Part shown: positions 46,701 to 58,806 of the stretch, piece by piece
How the letters are laid out: each line of letters opens with the position of its first letter
How positions within the stretch are numbered: position 1 is the stretch's first letter
Source of the DNA: Sarcocystis neurona
Lineage: Eukaryota > Apicomplexa > Conoidasida > Eucoccidiorida > Sarcocystidae
Assembly: GCA_000727475.1 (NCBI GenBank)
Contig: KL647316.1
Coordinates: 683,623 to 747,622, forward strand
Length of the DNA: 64,000 nucleotides
Direction of reading: 5' to 3'
Made by a program: the position numbers and the translations under genes
The notes under the pieces: model-generated
Databases searched by the model: none
Seen by the model: only the letters and a program-made list of their open reading frames with translations
Told to the model about the DNA's origin: nothing

Positions 46701-49700
46701 ATACAAATGTGCGTACACACACATGCAGACCCGTCGACACATATATATCAACAACAGCACGCGTAGCGACACGTACACTGGTGTCTGTGTGTGTGTGCGA
46801 ATTACACCGTCCGCGAGCCTAATAACCATGCACACACTAAGAAGAACAAAGAACGAACGTGTACACCTGCACGTGCCTTCGAGCGCACAAACTGCACTGA
46901 AAGGCGGGCACTTCTACAGACGTGCACACACACACATGATCAAACGTCTACAGAAGTATTTGCGTATTATCGAGAGGCAGTGCCATCGACCACAGTAGTA
47001 ACGATTGCTATTAGATTTCGAATGAACACCACACACACACACACATATACACGTATGCGTGCGCACCTGTGGCAGAGTGGCACCTGCAGAGAGAGAGAGA
47101 GAGAGGGAAACCGGACGCTGGGAAACCGGACGCTGGAAAACGCAGACACGAGTTGCGCACGTTCCTCTGCACAGGCGTCGGGAAGACGTCCTTGGACATA
47201 TAGAGAAACGTCGACTGCAAGAGATGCCGAGATTGAAAAGAGCTTACGCATGGGAAGCATCGAGCCAGTGAGGACCACAGGTTTTGCTAGGTTTTCCAGC
47301 ATGAACGACAGCGCAGACGCCGTGTACGCCATGGTATCGGTCCCGTGCAGGATGACGAATCTGAGCCATGAAAGCAGCAACACCAGCACAACACAGCAAA
47401 GCAGTCAAACATCAGCAGCGGTAGCAACAGGCGGGGGTTCAGCTGCAGGGGGAGCGCTATTGTGTGGCAACACTACCAGCAATGAATGTGTGAGCAGCAG
47501 TCACGGTGGTGCAGCACTTGCAAACAACAGAAAGACACAGTCCTAGCAGCAGCGGCCGCGCCATATCGCCTTTCCCTTGCGGTCCGGCACCAGCAGCAGC
47601 GTCTTTTCTATTGCCCTTTTGCAGGGTACAGCTGCAGTCCAACTGCAGCGTCCTTCCAGTTGACGCAGCAGTGGCTCTCCGCCGCTGCAACAACAGCTGT
47701 GTAGCGCGCCTTGTTTCGCAGAAACAGCTGCAGCAGCCCGCCCTCCTTCGCAGCAACAGCAGCAGCACAAGTGGTCTTCATCCGCGGCATCAGCAGCAGC
47801 ACAGCTCGCCTCCTTCCGCAGCAACTGCAGCTGCTGAGCTGCTCTCCTTTTCTGGCGGGACTGTCGGCAGCAGCAGCAATACTGTCACTGCGCATCATCC
47901 TCTTTGTCTACCGAGAGCAGCAGCACTAACACCGCGCCGGTGCTGCTTTCACCCGAGCAGCAACATCACTCCCACATAACTCGTGTATTTTTATGATTAG
48001 AACCACAAGGTGCTCGCCTACCCATCGTATGCGTCGTAGAACTGCTGAACTTGACGAGCGAGGCGCTGCCAGTGCGCCACTCGTATGTCGCTGCTATCGA
48101 CGAGCGTCTCCCACTCCAGGACGTCAAAATTGGGAATGGAGGGGTCGTGCAGCTCCGGCAGCTGCTGCAGGCGTCGCGCCAGTCTTTGGGGTCTCATAGA
48201 AGATCGCTCTCCTCCATAGTCCATGCATATGGTACCCCCAGTGATTATAATCAACACGTAGGGCTTGACGCTTGCAGCTGCTGCTTCAGGAGGCGGCACC
48301 GGCGCGGCAGCAGCAGCGGCTGCCGCACTCGACGCCACTGTTGATAGCGCTTCCGCAGCAAATGCAGCAGAGCGAATCCCCGCCGCCTGGCACAGAGCCG
48401 CAGCAGCTTCCGCCGTCTCAGCAGTACCACAAGGAGCAACCGCTGCAAGAGGAGCACCCAGAGGTCCTGCTGCAGCGACTTCAGCCGCCTCGACGCTACC
48501 AGCAGCAGCACCAGGTGTCGACCGGGGAAAGGTACCGAGAGGAGTCACAGAAGGAGTTTCCGAAGATGAGTACGTAACAGCACTCAGAGACACGGCAGCA
48601 GAGAACGGACTCGTGGAAACAGTACGGCCCTCATCCTCGCCTTTGTTCTTCGCAGCTAACAGCGGGCTATTTCCTCCGCAGCCGGCGTCTCTGTCTTCTG
48701 CTGCTGCTGCAACAGCGCGCGCTCCCCCTTCTGCTTCTAACTTCTCCAGGGCAGCTCCCGCTCCAACACCGGTAGCGGCGCAAGCAGCGGCAGCTGCCGC
48801 AGGGGCGCCGCTCTTTGCAGCAGCAAAAGGAACTGCATGAGCTCCTCCTATCAACACACCAGGTGCGCGGCTTTTCTCCGGCCTATGCGTCTCAGACGGT
48901 GGAGCCAAGGCGTGGGGCTGCAGCGAAGTCCTGCAGATTTCGGCCCCTGATGTGTCGGTGTTGCCGGATGTTTTAGCTGCTGCGGCCGCTGCTTTTGTTC
49001 CAGTGCTGCTGGCTCGTCCGTCTGCTTTTTCTTCCTCAATGACCTCGCCTGTTTTCTTTCCTGCAGCAAACGCCGCTGCGGCTTGCGGCCCCGCGGCTGC
49101 GCTTGTATTCCTGGGTTGTTGTGAGGTCGTGCAACGGAGATCGTCTGCAGCCGACAGCAAGCGACACGGGCTCTCTTCGCCGCCTGCCGCTTCATCTTTT
49201 CCTTCCTCCGGCTCTTCCTCCTCCTGCAGTAGTCGACTTCGAGTCTGACGCAACACTGCTGCAGCGCGTACGGTATCCAGTGTTGCCTCTGCTGCTGCTG
49301 CTGCCACTTCTGAAAGCCCCCCTGGCTGCGATCCCGTTGTCCCGCCCCCCGCTGCTGCTGCGCCTGGAGTTGCTGCTGCCGCCATCGCCGTGGCGGCTGC
49401 GACACGTTGCAGCAGCTCCTGCCACTGCTCATTCTGACGAACGGCAGTCGGGCTGCAGCTCGTAAGCACCGCACCAGATTCTGCTGCTGCCGCTGCTAAA
49501 GCTGCGGCACCGTGGACACTTCCGCTACTCACACAGCGGCGGCACCTCCATGTATGCGCCTGCGGTGCAGGGTCTCCGCTGCGTGCGTAAAGCAGGCGAG
49601 GATGCTGCTGCCCCAACCACCGCTGCTCCCACTCCAGATGCTGCTGCTCGCCTAGAGGATTCGAGCGGTTAGGCTGGGAGACGCCTGTGGGGACTGAAGA

Positions 49701-50282
49701 AGAATCGGCAGCAGCACGCACGCCGCCACCTGACGTCAGCAGAGCTGCTTCGAGAGAGCAGAGGGACGGAGCCGACTGCGTCGCTGCCAAGGGAGTCGAC
49801 TCCCGCCCCCCGGCAGCAGCCGGCCGCGAACGCGCCGCAGCAGCAGGTTGTGGGGACGCGGCCTGCTGCCCAGGGTGCTGCAGAGGACGGTTTCGAGGAT
49901 CTGTCTCCTCGGTCGCTGTTGCACACTGCGAGCGTCTTTCTGCTGCTGCGCCCCCTGCGCCGGCAACGCCTGCGTGGTGCCCGTGCTGTTGATGCTGCTG
50001 CTCTTTGAACGGGCACTGGTCTGTCCCCTCTCGGGCTGCTACGACCAGGGTCTGTTGTTGCTCTTCCTGCGGCAGCTCGCACCCGAGGACTTGCCTGGGG
50101 AGCTGGGGCAAGGCACCCAGCTCTTGCTGCTGCAACTGTAGCTGCAGGTGCTGACGCTGTTGTCTGGGCTGTTGCAGACATTCCCCTTCGTGTTGCTGCA
50201 TTTGGTCGTCGACCTGCTGTTGCCTCATTGTTGCTGCCCTGCAGAGCGACGGCAGACCTGTTGTTTTTCCGGAAGCAGCCAC
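42634..50282 (-). CDS. L-asparaginase with long low-complexity extension
   Basis: Four exons join in phase to about 1267 residues: 50282-48022, 47360-47248, 45954-44923, 43031-42634. The enzyme hydrolyses asparagine to aspartate and ammonia. The catalytic core starts near residue 675 with [11 protein letters not shown], holding the nucleophile Thr. HGTDTM follows at 759-764 (second catalytic Thr and Asp), then [15 protein letters not shown], and the catalytic-lysine segment [17 protein letters not shown] (Lys833). [12 protein letters not shown] and a GKDST segment complete the C-lobe; [19 protein letters not shown] precedes a Ser-rich tail and TGA. The usual length is about 320-380 residues. 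The extra length is an Ala/Gln/Ser-rich N-terminal part of about 670 residues and two inserts in exon 3. The start at 50282 is the first ATG of the open frame; an internal start nearer the core is possible. No signal peptide is evident, suggesting a cytosolic (type I-like) enzyme. Confidence 0.88.
43040..44380. repeat. TA/CA microsatellite-rich third intron of asparaginase
   Basis: Alternating TA runs (near 43057-43070, 43682-43700 and 44155-44171), a GA run at 43700-43716 and CA-rich words fill the 1.9-kb intron 44922-43032. Open frames here encode only Tyr/Ile-rich peptides. Confidence 0.7.
44205..44672. repeat. Dispersed ~60-bp direct repeat within the asparaginase intron
   Basis: A word containing AATCGATATACA...GCGGAGGCAGCGTCTCTCCA occurs at about 44205-44262 and again at about 44613-44672, with a few substitutions. 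The intervening DNA is unrelated. Confidence 0.75.
47085..47134. repeat. (GA)n run followed by exact 15-bp duplication
   Basis: About nine GA units at 47086-47104 are followed by GGGAAACCGGACGCT twice in tandem (47105-47119 and 47120-47134). It lies in the second asparaginase intron. Confidence 0.85.
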
Positions 50283-50959
50283 GCAGGCAGGCAGGCGGAA
50301 ACGTGGAAGAAAGGGAGAAACCGAGTTCTCTCTGTATACGTGAGAACATACACGTGGAGGAGCGTCGTACCGCTACTTGTACACACGGGTGTTTGTGTGG
50401 GGATGGCTTCACGGCTCTAAATGAGACAGCGTTGCGCCTGCGTGCGCGTGCAGAGGAGCACGTAGCTGTGGAAAAAGACGCTGTAGACGAAAACAAGACG
50501 GAGAGAGAAAAGCTCGGAAGACAGAACACTTCGTCGCCCCTTTCCGTCCACAATTTTTCATGCGCCGGCTCCTACGACCTCTTGCTGCTGTGCCGCTACG
50601 ATCTGCTACTGCTGCGCTCCTGTCGCGGGTTGAAAAAGACACCCGATTTCTGCTGCTGCACGCCGTGCTGGCATAACCCGCTTCCTGTCGCCGTGGTAGA
50701 GCGACTGCGCGACACTGCTTCTGCTGCTGGTCGCCCTCGGAGTGATACAGGGTGTCTGACGCGGTTATTCGGCTGGTGTTGCTGTGTCTCACTAGCGGGC
50801 TACTGCTTTGTTTTTCCTACCTCGAGGACTTGCGCTGCTGCTTGCTGCTGTCGTCTGCTGTCTCTCTTCCTCGGCTGCTGCTTCACGCCCCTCTCCGATT
50901 GTGCTCCTGTTCCTCCTCCTAGAAAAAGTGATTCCTGTGCAAATGCACTCACGTGCGTG

Positions 50960-51310
50960 CCTGCAATGATCTGTCTATCTCTACCTAGAACCAACTACAC
51001 CGAAAGAAGGCTCCTCACATACGGAAGTAGTAGTGATCCATCTATTTCTACACCGAACCAAGGTGCACTTGCGCTGAAATGGGAGTATTTACCCACGAAA
51101 GCAGTGCGGATCTACCATATCCCGCCCACGAGCAAATGCACTTCTACTGGAACGAGATTATTTCCATACGAAAATAGATGGGATCTAGCTATTCCCGTAC
51201 AGAAGCACGTGCACTTCCACTCGTATGAGATCAGCTACGGACGAAACTGGAGAGAATCTATGTATTCCTTCAGAGAAGCTCGTGCACTCCCGCTGAGACT
51301 ATCTATCCGC
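50960..51310. repeat. Degenerate ~70-bp tandem repeat, about five copies
   Basis: A pattern GATCTAnCTATTnC...GAAnCAnGTGCACTTnC recurs with starts near 50968, 51036, 51111, 51186 and 51257. Copies are strongly diverged but keep the GATCT/CTAT and TGCACT words in the same order and spacing. Confidence 0.6.
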
Positions 51311-54300
51311 CCCCTTTCTCTTCGCTCCTTCGCAGTCACACCTGTCGCCTCCTCTTCATCCTTTGTCGACCACATCGTAGCTACTGCAATGCCAGCAGGG
51401 AGGTGCGCATACACCGGACACTATACACGGGCATATGCGTTCTGAGAGAGAAAGAGGGAGAGACACAAGGCATCCTGGCTACGTTGCACGGGTTCTCTCT
51501 CGTCGATCCCAGCGGCAAATGCCGAACGAACATCGACGCGCGGGACGCTGCAGTTTCTCGGCTCCTCCAGGAGGGACGGACGCCAAGAGGAAACAGGGGT
51601 AAAGCAAACGACGGCAAACTGCATTGGGAACAGAACAAGTGTCTATGCGGTGGGAAATAATTCCAGAGTCGGCATCGCATTAGTCTTCTTGTTCTTGGTG
51701 TCCAGTTGCGGCCACGTTCGTGGTGGCAGCAGCCGCAGCGGCAGCAGTAGCCCCAGCGGACCATCACCGACGAGGGTGGCAGCAGCAGCCTCAGCAGCGC
51801 AGCAGCCAGCAGCAGCAGCCACCGCTGCCAGTCTATGAACGGGCAGCAGCATCGTAGCGGCAGCAGTACCCTGATCCGAACCCTGCCTCCGAGCGCCAAC
51901 AGCAACAGCGGCAGCAGCAGTGATCCGACCACTGTTCTACAAATGGCCGCAGCGTCGTAGCGGCAACAGCAGTGGTCCAACACCTCATAAACTAGTGCAG
52001 TAGCGGCACTGTAGCACCTGTAGCAGTGACCCGACTACTCGTAATTTATTCCTGCTAACACGAGCAGCATGGTAGCGGCAATAAATGTGAGCTGTGACAA
52101 CCGGCACGCCGCGCTGGCAGTGGGAAGGACAGAACAGTGGACCAAACTTCAGTGTTCGGGTCTCGAGTACACACAAAGGCAGACACTTGTCCGGCTTCTA
52201 GTGCAGAAAGCCGCTCGAATTAAGTGTCAAGGCATCGCCGTTCGTCATGCTGTAAAGCGCGCAACTGCTGTGTCTGTCTCTCTCGCTTTCTGCCTCTCGC
52301 TGCTGCTAGTGCTGCTTCTGCAGGTCGTCCAGTCGCTGCTGCAGCTGCGGTACGGCGTGCCTCCAGTCGTCCCACTTCGGCCCTCCATGAAGCCGCCACG
52401 TCCAAGACAAAGTTGCGCTTCACTGTGGGGACAGCATAGGTTTCACGAAAAAGAGCAGCGAGCGGTGCTGCTGGCGCTCTTCACACCTCCTTCGGCAGAG
52501 AAGACGAACTGACGAGGTCGCGGGCTGAAACATAGGAAGAACAATTCAGACGTGTGGGTCTCGCACAGCAGGACGCGTGACAGCTCACTTGCAGGGGAGG
52601 AACAAAGATCTACGTGTGTACACGTATGGACGTGTACGCACATATGTACACACGTGTAGTGCAGCCGATACCCCTACGTGTCGACAAGTCCCTAGGAAAA
52701 CGTACGTAAGGATGCCGCAGTGTGCACCGCTGTTCAGGTACTTGTGTGAGGGGGTCTCTAGCCCAGAAAATACGTGCATGTGAACACAGGTATATATATA
52801 TATATACACACGTGCTACATGCGCATAGAGAGCAGCCATCTATTACTCATTCGTTAAACGCGAACCTTCCGGCGAAAAGATATCCCTCTTAAGCTACCCT
52901 TGTGACTGTGAGGGCACTCCACGAGGTGTGTGATAACGTGGACGAACCATTTACATATTCATTCGTGCAGTGCACGTAGAAACATGGGTGTACTGAGGTA
53001 AGTACACAATGTAGAGACAAGAGTACAGCTGCCCCTGGTCCTCAGAGTGCCATATAAAGAGAAATCGCCGCAGGACACCACAATACTGAAGGAAAATCCC
53101 AGTCTGTCCTCCTACGAGGGCGAAACCTTCAAGGTACCACTGATAGGTGCCCTGCCAGAAGAATCTCAGACCACCTGCTACTGTACTTTGGGCTCAAGAA
53201 ACACGGATGATTACGCGGGGAAGAAAGGTCAGCATATATCCACGTCCGTACATCGATAGTATGCGGATATACACAGCAGCACACTTGTATAATATGTGAG
53301 CACGGGCGTCTACTCCGGAAAAATCGCAGGCCTGCTGCCACTGCACGACTGCCCAAGAGGGTTGTGAGGCAGTCTGCCGTCCTACCACTGCCAAGTAACT
53401 ATCACTGTCGCGACAGATACGGGTGGATAAAGGCACGTACGGCTGTCCGTATGCGTATACGTTATTAAGACCTCCGCATCTTTTTTTCTATCCTTCGTTC
53501 ATGCTTGTGGTTAGGACACTTCCTGACACAGTAAAGAGCTCGTCTCGTACGAGCTGTTGGCGTGTCTGCACCGATAGCAACAGTTGCCGCACAGCGCCAA
53601 CAGCCGCATCTGCAACAACACTGGCAGCCGCAGCAGCAACTGCACAGCTGTTGTTACAAGGATCAACTACACGAACAGCAGAGAACACCATGTGAATCCC
53701 GCCCTACCCATACGTCTTGTTACATCGCTGCTGCCACAGCACAGCAGGCACAAACCTGCTTTTGCTGCTGTATTAGCATACGTGTTCGTGCATTTTCGCA
53801 CTGCCTTACATACACATATACACATATCCACATAAACATATATATATATATATATATGTATATGTATATACACGTTTCCGTATAAGTGTGCCAATCTGCG
53901 CTGCAACGTGCAACAAGTTCTTCCGCCTCCATAAAGTGCGAGTCTTTGATCTGTCTAAGATAGGTAGCTGCAGCGCGCGTGGACACACCCAATACACTGC
54001 AAGAGCGAAAGAGTACAGATGTGAGCTGCCGTTGCAGATATACACACGACTCTACGGACCTGTATTCACATACGTATGGATGTACCAGTACGTGTTCTCC
54101 TTTACATCCGAATGTAGACGAATAGTTGGTTTCTTTAGAAGGAAAGCCTCTTTCCCTGGATGTTGTCGTTACGGGGAAGAAACTCTTTCGTGTATAGAAA
54201 ACGAGCGCTGTGCGCATCATAGCAGACATCCATCGCGATCTCTACCCAAGTGTATTCCACGGAATTTTTTGGCTACCGTTGCAAATTGCCCACGAGGAAC

Positions 54301-55153
54301 AAAAGTCAGCACTAATTTCCAGCATGGGGAGCTGGCGCAGTCCGAGACTTTCTCCAGCGCATCACAAGCGGAAGGGAGGAAAGTGTGCAAATATGTATGT
54401 CCGCGTGAACTGGAAAAGTCTTCAGTTGAAGCTCGTCTCGCTGATCTGTCTGCAGACCACCCCAAAGACCTCTGCACCACGTGTGTGTGCACAGTTCCAC
54501 CTACGGGACAAAAGCTACGAAGGTGCAATGTATCTTTGTGTAAAGATACACGCGCGAAATAGAAATTGTTGCGGGGAAGCATACACCTACAAGTAAAGCG
54601 CATAAGAACACGTGCGGAGAAGCACACTCGAAGCTGTTATTCCGTATACATTAGAAGATTTTTGACTGATACTGGACGTAGCGTGGCAGCAAGCAAGCAG
54701 TTTCCCGCGCGCTTTGTTGCCTGTAATCGTGCCAACTTCGCAGGCAACCTGCCGCAGCGGTGTCACGCTTTCCTGTATCTCCGGACGACAGATGTACACA
54801 CATGTCTACGTACGCTGGGTGCGAGTCTTCTGGTATCCTCCCGTGCGTAGCAAGCCATCATTCGTGTAGACGGCCTGCACAGAACGCACCAGTGTCCGCA
54901 ACTCAATCTAGCGAAAGCAAGCCTTCTGTATGCGGGATTACTTCTACGAAAGAGACCGAATCTGGATTCGTGTTTGAACGTACGTGGAGGTAATCCTGGG
55001 AGAGGATAGACAAGAGGACGCCTGTGCAACCTGCAGCATGGGTGCGCGTCCCCGATAACTCACGTGGCTCTGGACATTTCAACCAAGAGTGACCCTATCC
55101 GTAATCGTTGATGTGCGAGCAGCAGAGAGAATCGGGTGCGTAAGCACGAGCAA

Positions 55154-55295
55154 ATTATCTGGCTCTATAGGATGCACATCGTAGAGTGGCTTGTGCACCC
55201 TTTGCATGTATCCCATGTAATCATGAGTATATTATCTGGCTCTAAAAGACGCACACCGTAAAGTGGCTTGTGCTCTCTTTGCATGTATCTCAGGA
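55154..55295. repeat. Diverged tandem duplication, 77-bp period
   Basis: ATTATCTGGCTCTA begins at 55154 and 55231, each followed by GACGCACACCGTA-like, GTGGCTTGTGC and CTTTGCATGTAT words. Confidence 0.85.
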
Positions 55296-55979
55296 AGTAC
55301 TATTCGTGCACGTAAGGCTTCAGCTGCTGCTCGACGACATGCCTGGGGTGCATGTACCACAGTAGTACAGCAACACCTGCGCTTGCTGCTGCGTGCGTCC
55401 TGCATGTCATCCGCCCCAGCAGCACCGGTAGCTCGTAAGCGCCGCCAGCAACAACTGATGAGCGGCAGCAAGAGGGGACCAGCAACGCGGCACAGAAATA
55501 TACCGAAGATACCTCAAACGCTACACGGCAGCAGGCGAATAGCCAACAGATGTTCTGTCTCAGGAGTAGGCATTCACGTGTGCATGCACGCGTATATATA
55601 TACACACATATATTCGTATGTAATTTTTCTCAACAGGTGGACACTTGAGGTGTACGCAGGTGCACATCCGTCTCTCCCTGTATATCTGTTCCTACTTGTA
55701 GATCTCTCTAAATGTATCACTATGTACTAGTCTGCGCACACATGCACGTATGTGCATAGGCACACACAATTGGTACACACGTATATGTATGTCCGCGGGC
55801 TTAGACATAAGTGCGTGTTATTGCCTGTTGACGTGTTTCGCTTGGCGATCAGTTTAAAACAATCCTAGCCGTGGCGTTTTATTATACATACACAAGGGTA
55901 TGCGGTGTTCGCTTTCCTCTCCCAGGAGCTATCCCCTTTTTTTAGCTCGGTGCAGTTTCAGCCGCTTTGCACGCGGGTG

Positions 55980-57700
55980 TACGAAACGGCAGCACCACCA
56001 GCACCTCTGCACGGGTGCATGCTCGAGAGATCGATAACAAAACAGTACCAGCAGTAGCAGCAGCAGAAGAGTAGGCGTACCACAGAACAGAGGCAGCAGA
56101 TGTAGCAAACCTGCCGCGGCAGCAAGCGCAGCAGCCATCCGCTAACAGCAGTACTCTGGTACACCGTACAAGCGCCAGGACCGTACCCTAACACGAGTAG
56201 CACAGAGGACAACGAAGGAGTAGTCCCAGCAGCCGCATTTCAGCAGCAGCAGGACCACCACCACCACCAGTAAAGCAATAATCGCGCGGAGGTGGCATCA
56301 CGCGCAGTCGTAATCTGGGCACGCAGCAGCGTCGGCAACGTCACGTTTGAGCGAGAGCGGTGGCAATTCATAGATGCACCACCAGCGCCACGTAGAGGCA
56401 TCATCATGAACGGCTGCAGTACAATACGAGCAGCGGCACCGCAGAAGCGTAGCAGGTGTAGCGCCACTGTAGAGCCAGCACCAGCGCACTCGTCGCAGCA
56501 GTGGCAATACACTGGCGATACATTCAACAGCAGCACACTGGGAAAACGAAAGCAGCGGTTGGCTACTACTCTATGGCAGCAGCATGAGGAGCCGCACTGG
56601 CGCGCAGTGGCAATTGGTCGAAGCGGAAGGGCAGGTTCTACGTGTCGTGCGATTCAGCTGCAGCAGGACCGCTGCAGTCCTCTGGGGCGCAGCAGGGGCA
56701 CGAGAGGTGAATGCGCCAGCAGTGAGCACAACTACTGCAGCAGAGAACCTCCTGGCAGTCGTAGCGTCACTGTACGGAGATACGGGACGTAGTCAGAATA
56801 GTATGCACGCGCTAGCGTGCCACGCTCGTTCACCTCCCCCAGTGAAGCACCAGAAGAAACAAGAAGGGGCAAGCGATGAGCGAGAGCGCATCAGCGGGAC
56901 TCAACAACAGCAAAAGCAAGATCAGCAGAGGCACGACCACCAGCAGAAGAAGTGTCAAGCAGCGGCAGCTCACAGAAATGTGGCAGGTGGGACACACACA
57001 GAGGCGAGTGCCCAAGAGGACCGCCACCAGGGCACCAGGAGGGCGGGCAGTGGTCGTAGCAGCGCAGGAGCAGTCCTACTCTCCGTAGGCAGGGGAAAAC
57101 GAGTGCCAGAGGCAGCAACAGCGACCGTAGCAGCAGGAAAACCGCCACAAAGCCGCACAAGCACGAGCACTGGGAATGTGGATGAAACTCCACGAGTAAT
57201 ATTGCTCGACCTCGTAAGCAGCCGCCGGGAGGGGAAGCATTGCTGCTGAGCACGCGCTGTGCGGGCTGCTGCTGGCACCGTGCTGATACATTTCCCCGTG
57301 TCCCTCTTATGCGCGGCGCTGTTCCTACGCTCGTCTGGTGGCTCGTCGAGCGTATTGCTGTTGGCTTTGCTGGTGTTCCACTCTGTCTCTGGTTAGATCT
57401 CGTGCACCTCTGTCGTTTTCTTGTGCCCCCTACTGCACTTCTTCCGCTCCTTGCTTCCTGCCTCTGGTGTAGCAAAAGCACACTACTGCATGGTAGTGGT
57501 AGTAGTGGTAGTTGTGGTAGTAGCAGCAGTAGTAGTAGTAGTAGCCGTGTGCGAGGTCAGGGCCACGCTGCGGCAGTAGCTGTAGGGGAGCAGCAGCAGC
57601 AACAGCCGCAGCAGCCGCAGCACCAACAGCGGCCGCAGCAGCGAAGGAGCAGCGCAGCAGCTGCACAAAGGGAGCATAGCTGCAGTTTAGCAGCAACATA
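55980..57700. repeat. CAG-rich block (plus-strand sense)
   Basis: Interrupted CAG/GCA triplets dominate much of the plus strand. All six frames are largely open, so no frame choice is possible. Given the start exon candidate at 57962-57879 on the minus strand, this may be CTG-sense intron of a minus-strand gene whose last exon could end KRLKLHRAKKRG at 55929. Alternatively it holds exons of a plus-strand gene. Confidence 0.45.
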
Positions 57701-57878
57701 CTACCAGCACAGCCGCAGCACGGCTCGCGTGGCAGGTGTAACCGTAGCCGCAATAACAACAGGCACAGCCGACGTGTTATTCCGCGGTGTCTCCTAATTT
57801 AGGCAGTTCGTCCCCCTGGGCCGCGGTCGCGCAAGAGGAAGAAAAGCGTCCCTGTAGGCAGCGACGGCTAAGACTTAC

Positions 57879-57962
57879 ACGCATTAAATCTTTCTCCTGC
57901 ACGAGCTCTTCTGAGGCGCACGTCCACCGCAGGGTAGCCGGCGCGCCCATCATCTCTGCCAT
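57879..57962 (-). CDS. Candidate first exon of an unidentified minus-strand gene
   Basis: The ATG at 57962 lies seven codons after an in-frame TAG. The exon encodes 28 residues (starts MAEMMGAPATLRWTC, ends VQEKDLMR) and stops at a consensus donor, CGT|GTAAGT, in phase 0. I cannot name the product. A basic terminal exon ending at 55929 (RLKLHRAKKRG, stop) is also in phase 0 after an AG, but joining the two directly gives only 39 residues, so middle exons are probably missing from this reading. Confidence 0.3.
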
Positions 57963-58806
57963 TAGGAGCGACGCTCCACACTATCTCCTGCGTCGCTGCG
58001 ACCGCTTTTCTTCTTCCTCTTCCTTAGCGGATTTTATGGCGCCCGTGCCCAGCTGCTGCGACAGGAATATGTCTTAACCAGAACATTAACAGCAGCAGCA
58101 CAACACCAGCGCGAGGAGCAGCACCAACAGCAGCGCGAGCAGCAGCAAGGAACAGTAGCGGCTTTGCCTTTCTGTTGCAGTCTGCAGCGTGCGCGTCCTT
58201 CTTTTCGGCGTTTTGAGATGTTTACCCGAATTCGTCCTCCCTGTTTACCTGCTGTTCCGCCGATCTAGCTGTGCCAGCTTCTCGCCGCTGCGCCGTTCCT
58301 CTCCCAAGCGGCAGCAGAGCAACAAACAAGGACCACGTCTTGTGTGACTCCCGCGCATGCAAAGGCGTAAAACGTGCGTATGGCAGAGTTGAGGAAAAGC
58401 AGCAGTGCCGGCAGCACACGGACGGAAAGGGGAAGCAGCTGCAGAAGATGAAGGAGTGACAGTCCACCTGCGTGCGGCAGCAGCATGGGCAGCAGCACAA
58501 ACGCTGCAACAGCAGCAGCAAAATTTGCAAAAAAAGTAGCACAACGTGGACCACACAGACATGCCGTGGCAGCAACAGAGGTCGAGGGAGAGCTGTCGTG
58601 TGTCTGGCTTCGTCATTCCGGTGTGTATTACACGTGCAAGCCTTCCTCAGCAGCAGGCGCCGCAGTAGCAGTGTCAGCAACGTAGCATCCGTCTCTGCTT
58701 CGTCTCCACTCCGCAGGAATAGCAGCCGGTGTCTTCCCTCCTCCTCTTCACTCTTTTCCCCCTCTTTTCTGCCCCCGCTTCTCTGTCATCTTTCCTGGGT
58801 GAAGAA

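Larger units (their letters stand above)
50283..55980. other. Unassigned region upstream of asparaginase
   Basis: The first few hundred bases must include the asparaginase promoter and 5' leader. Long open frames (50228-51445, 53888-54562 plus) have no recognised motif. A minus-strand frame at 52220-52435, after a possible acceptor CCCCACAG, reads KRNFVLDVAASWRAEVGRLE and looks protein-like; it could be an exon of an unidentified gene. CTG/CAG-rich patches occur at 50.55-50.9 and 51.7-52.06 kb. TA runs occur near 52791-52805 and 53840-53857. Confidence 0.4.

Noticed and set aside
48265..48840. 191-codon Ala-rich plus-strand frame
   Set aside because: Shadow of the low-complexity part of asparaginase exon 1 on the minus strand.
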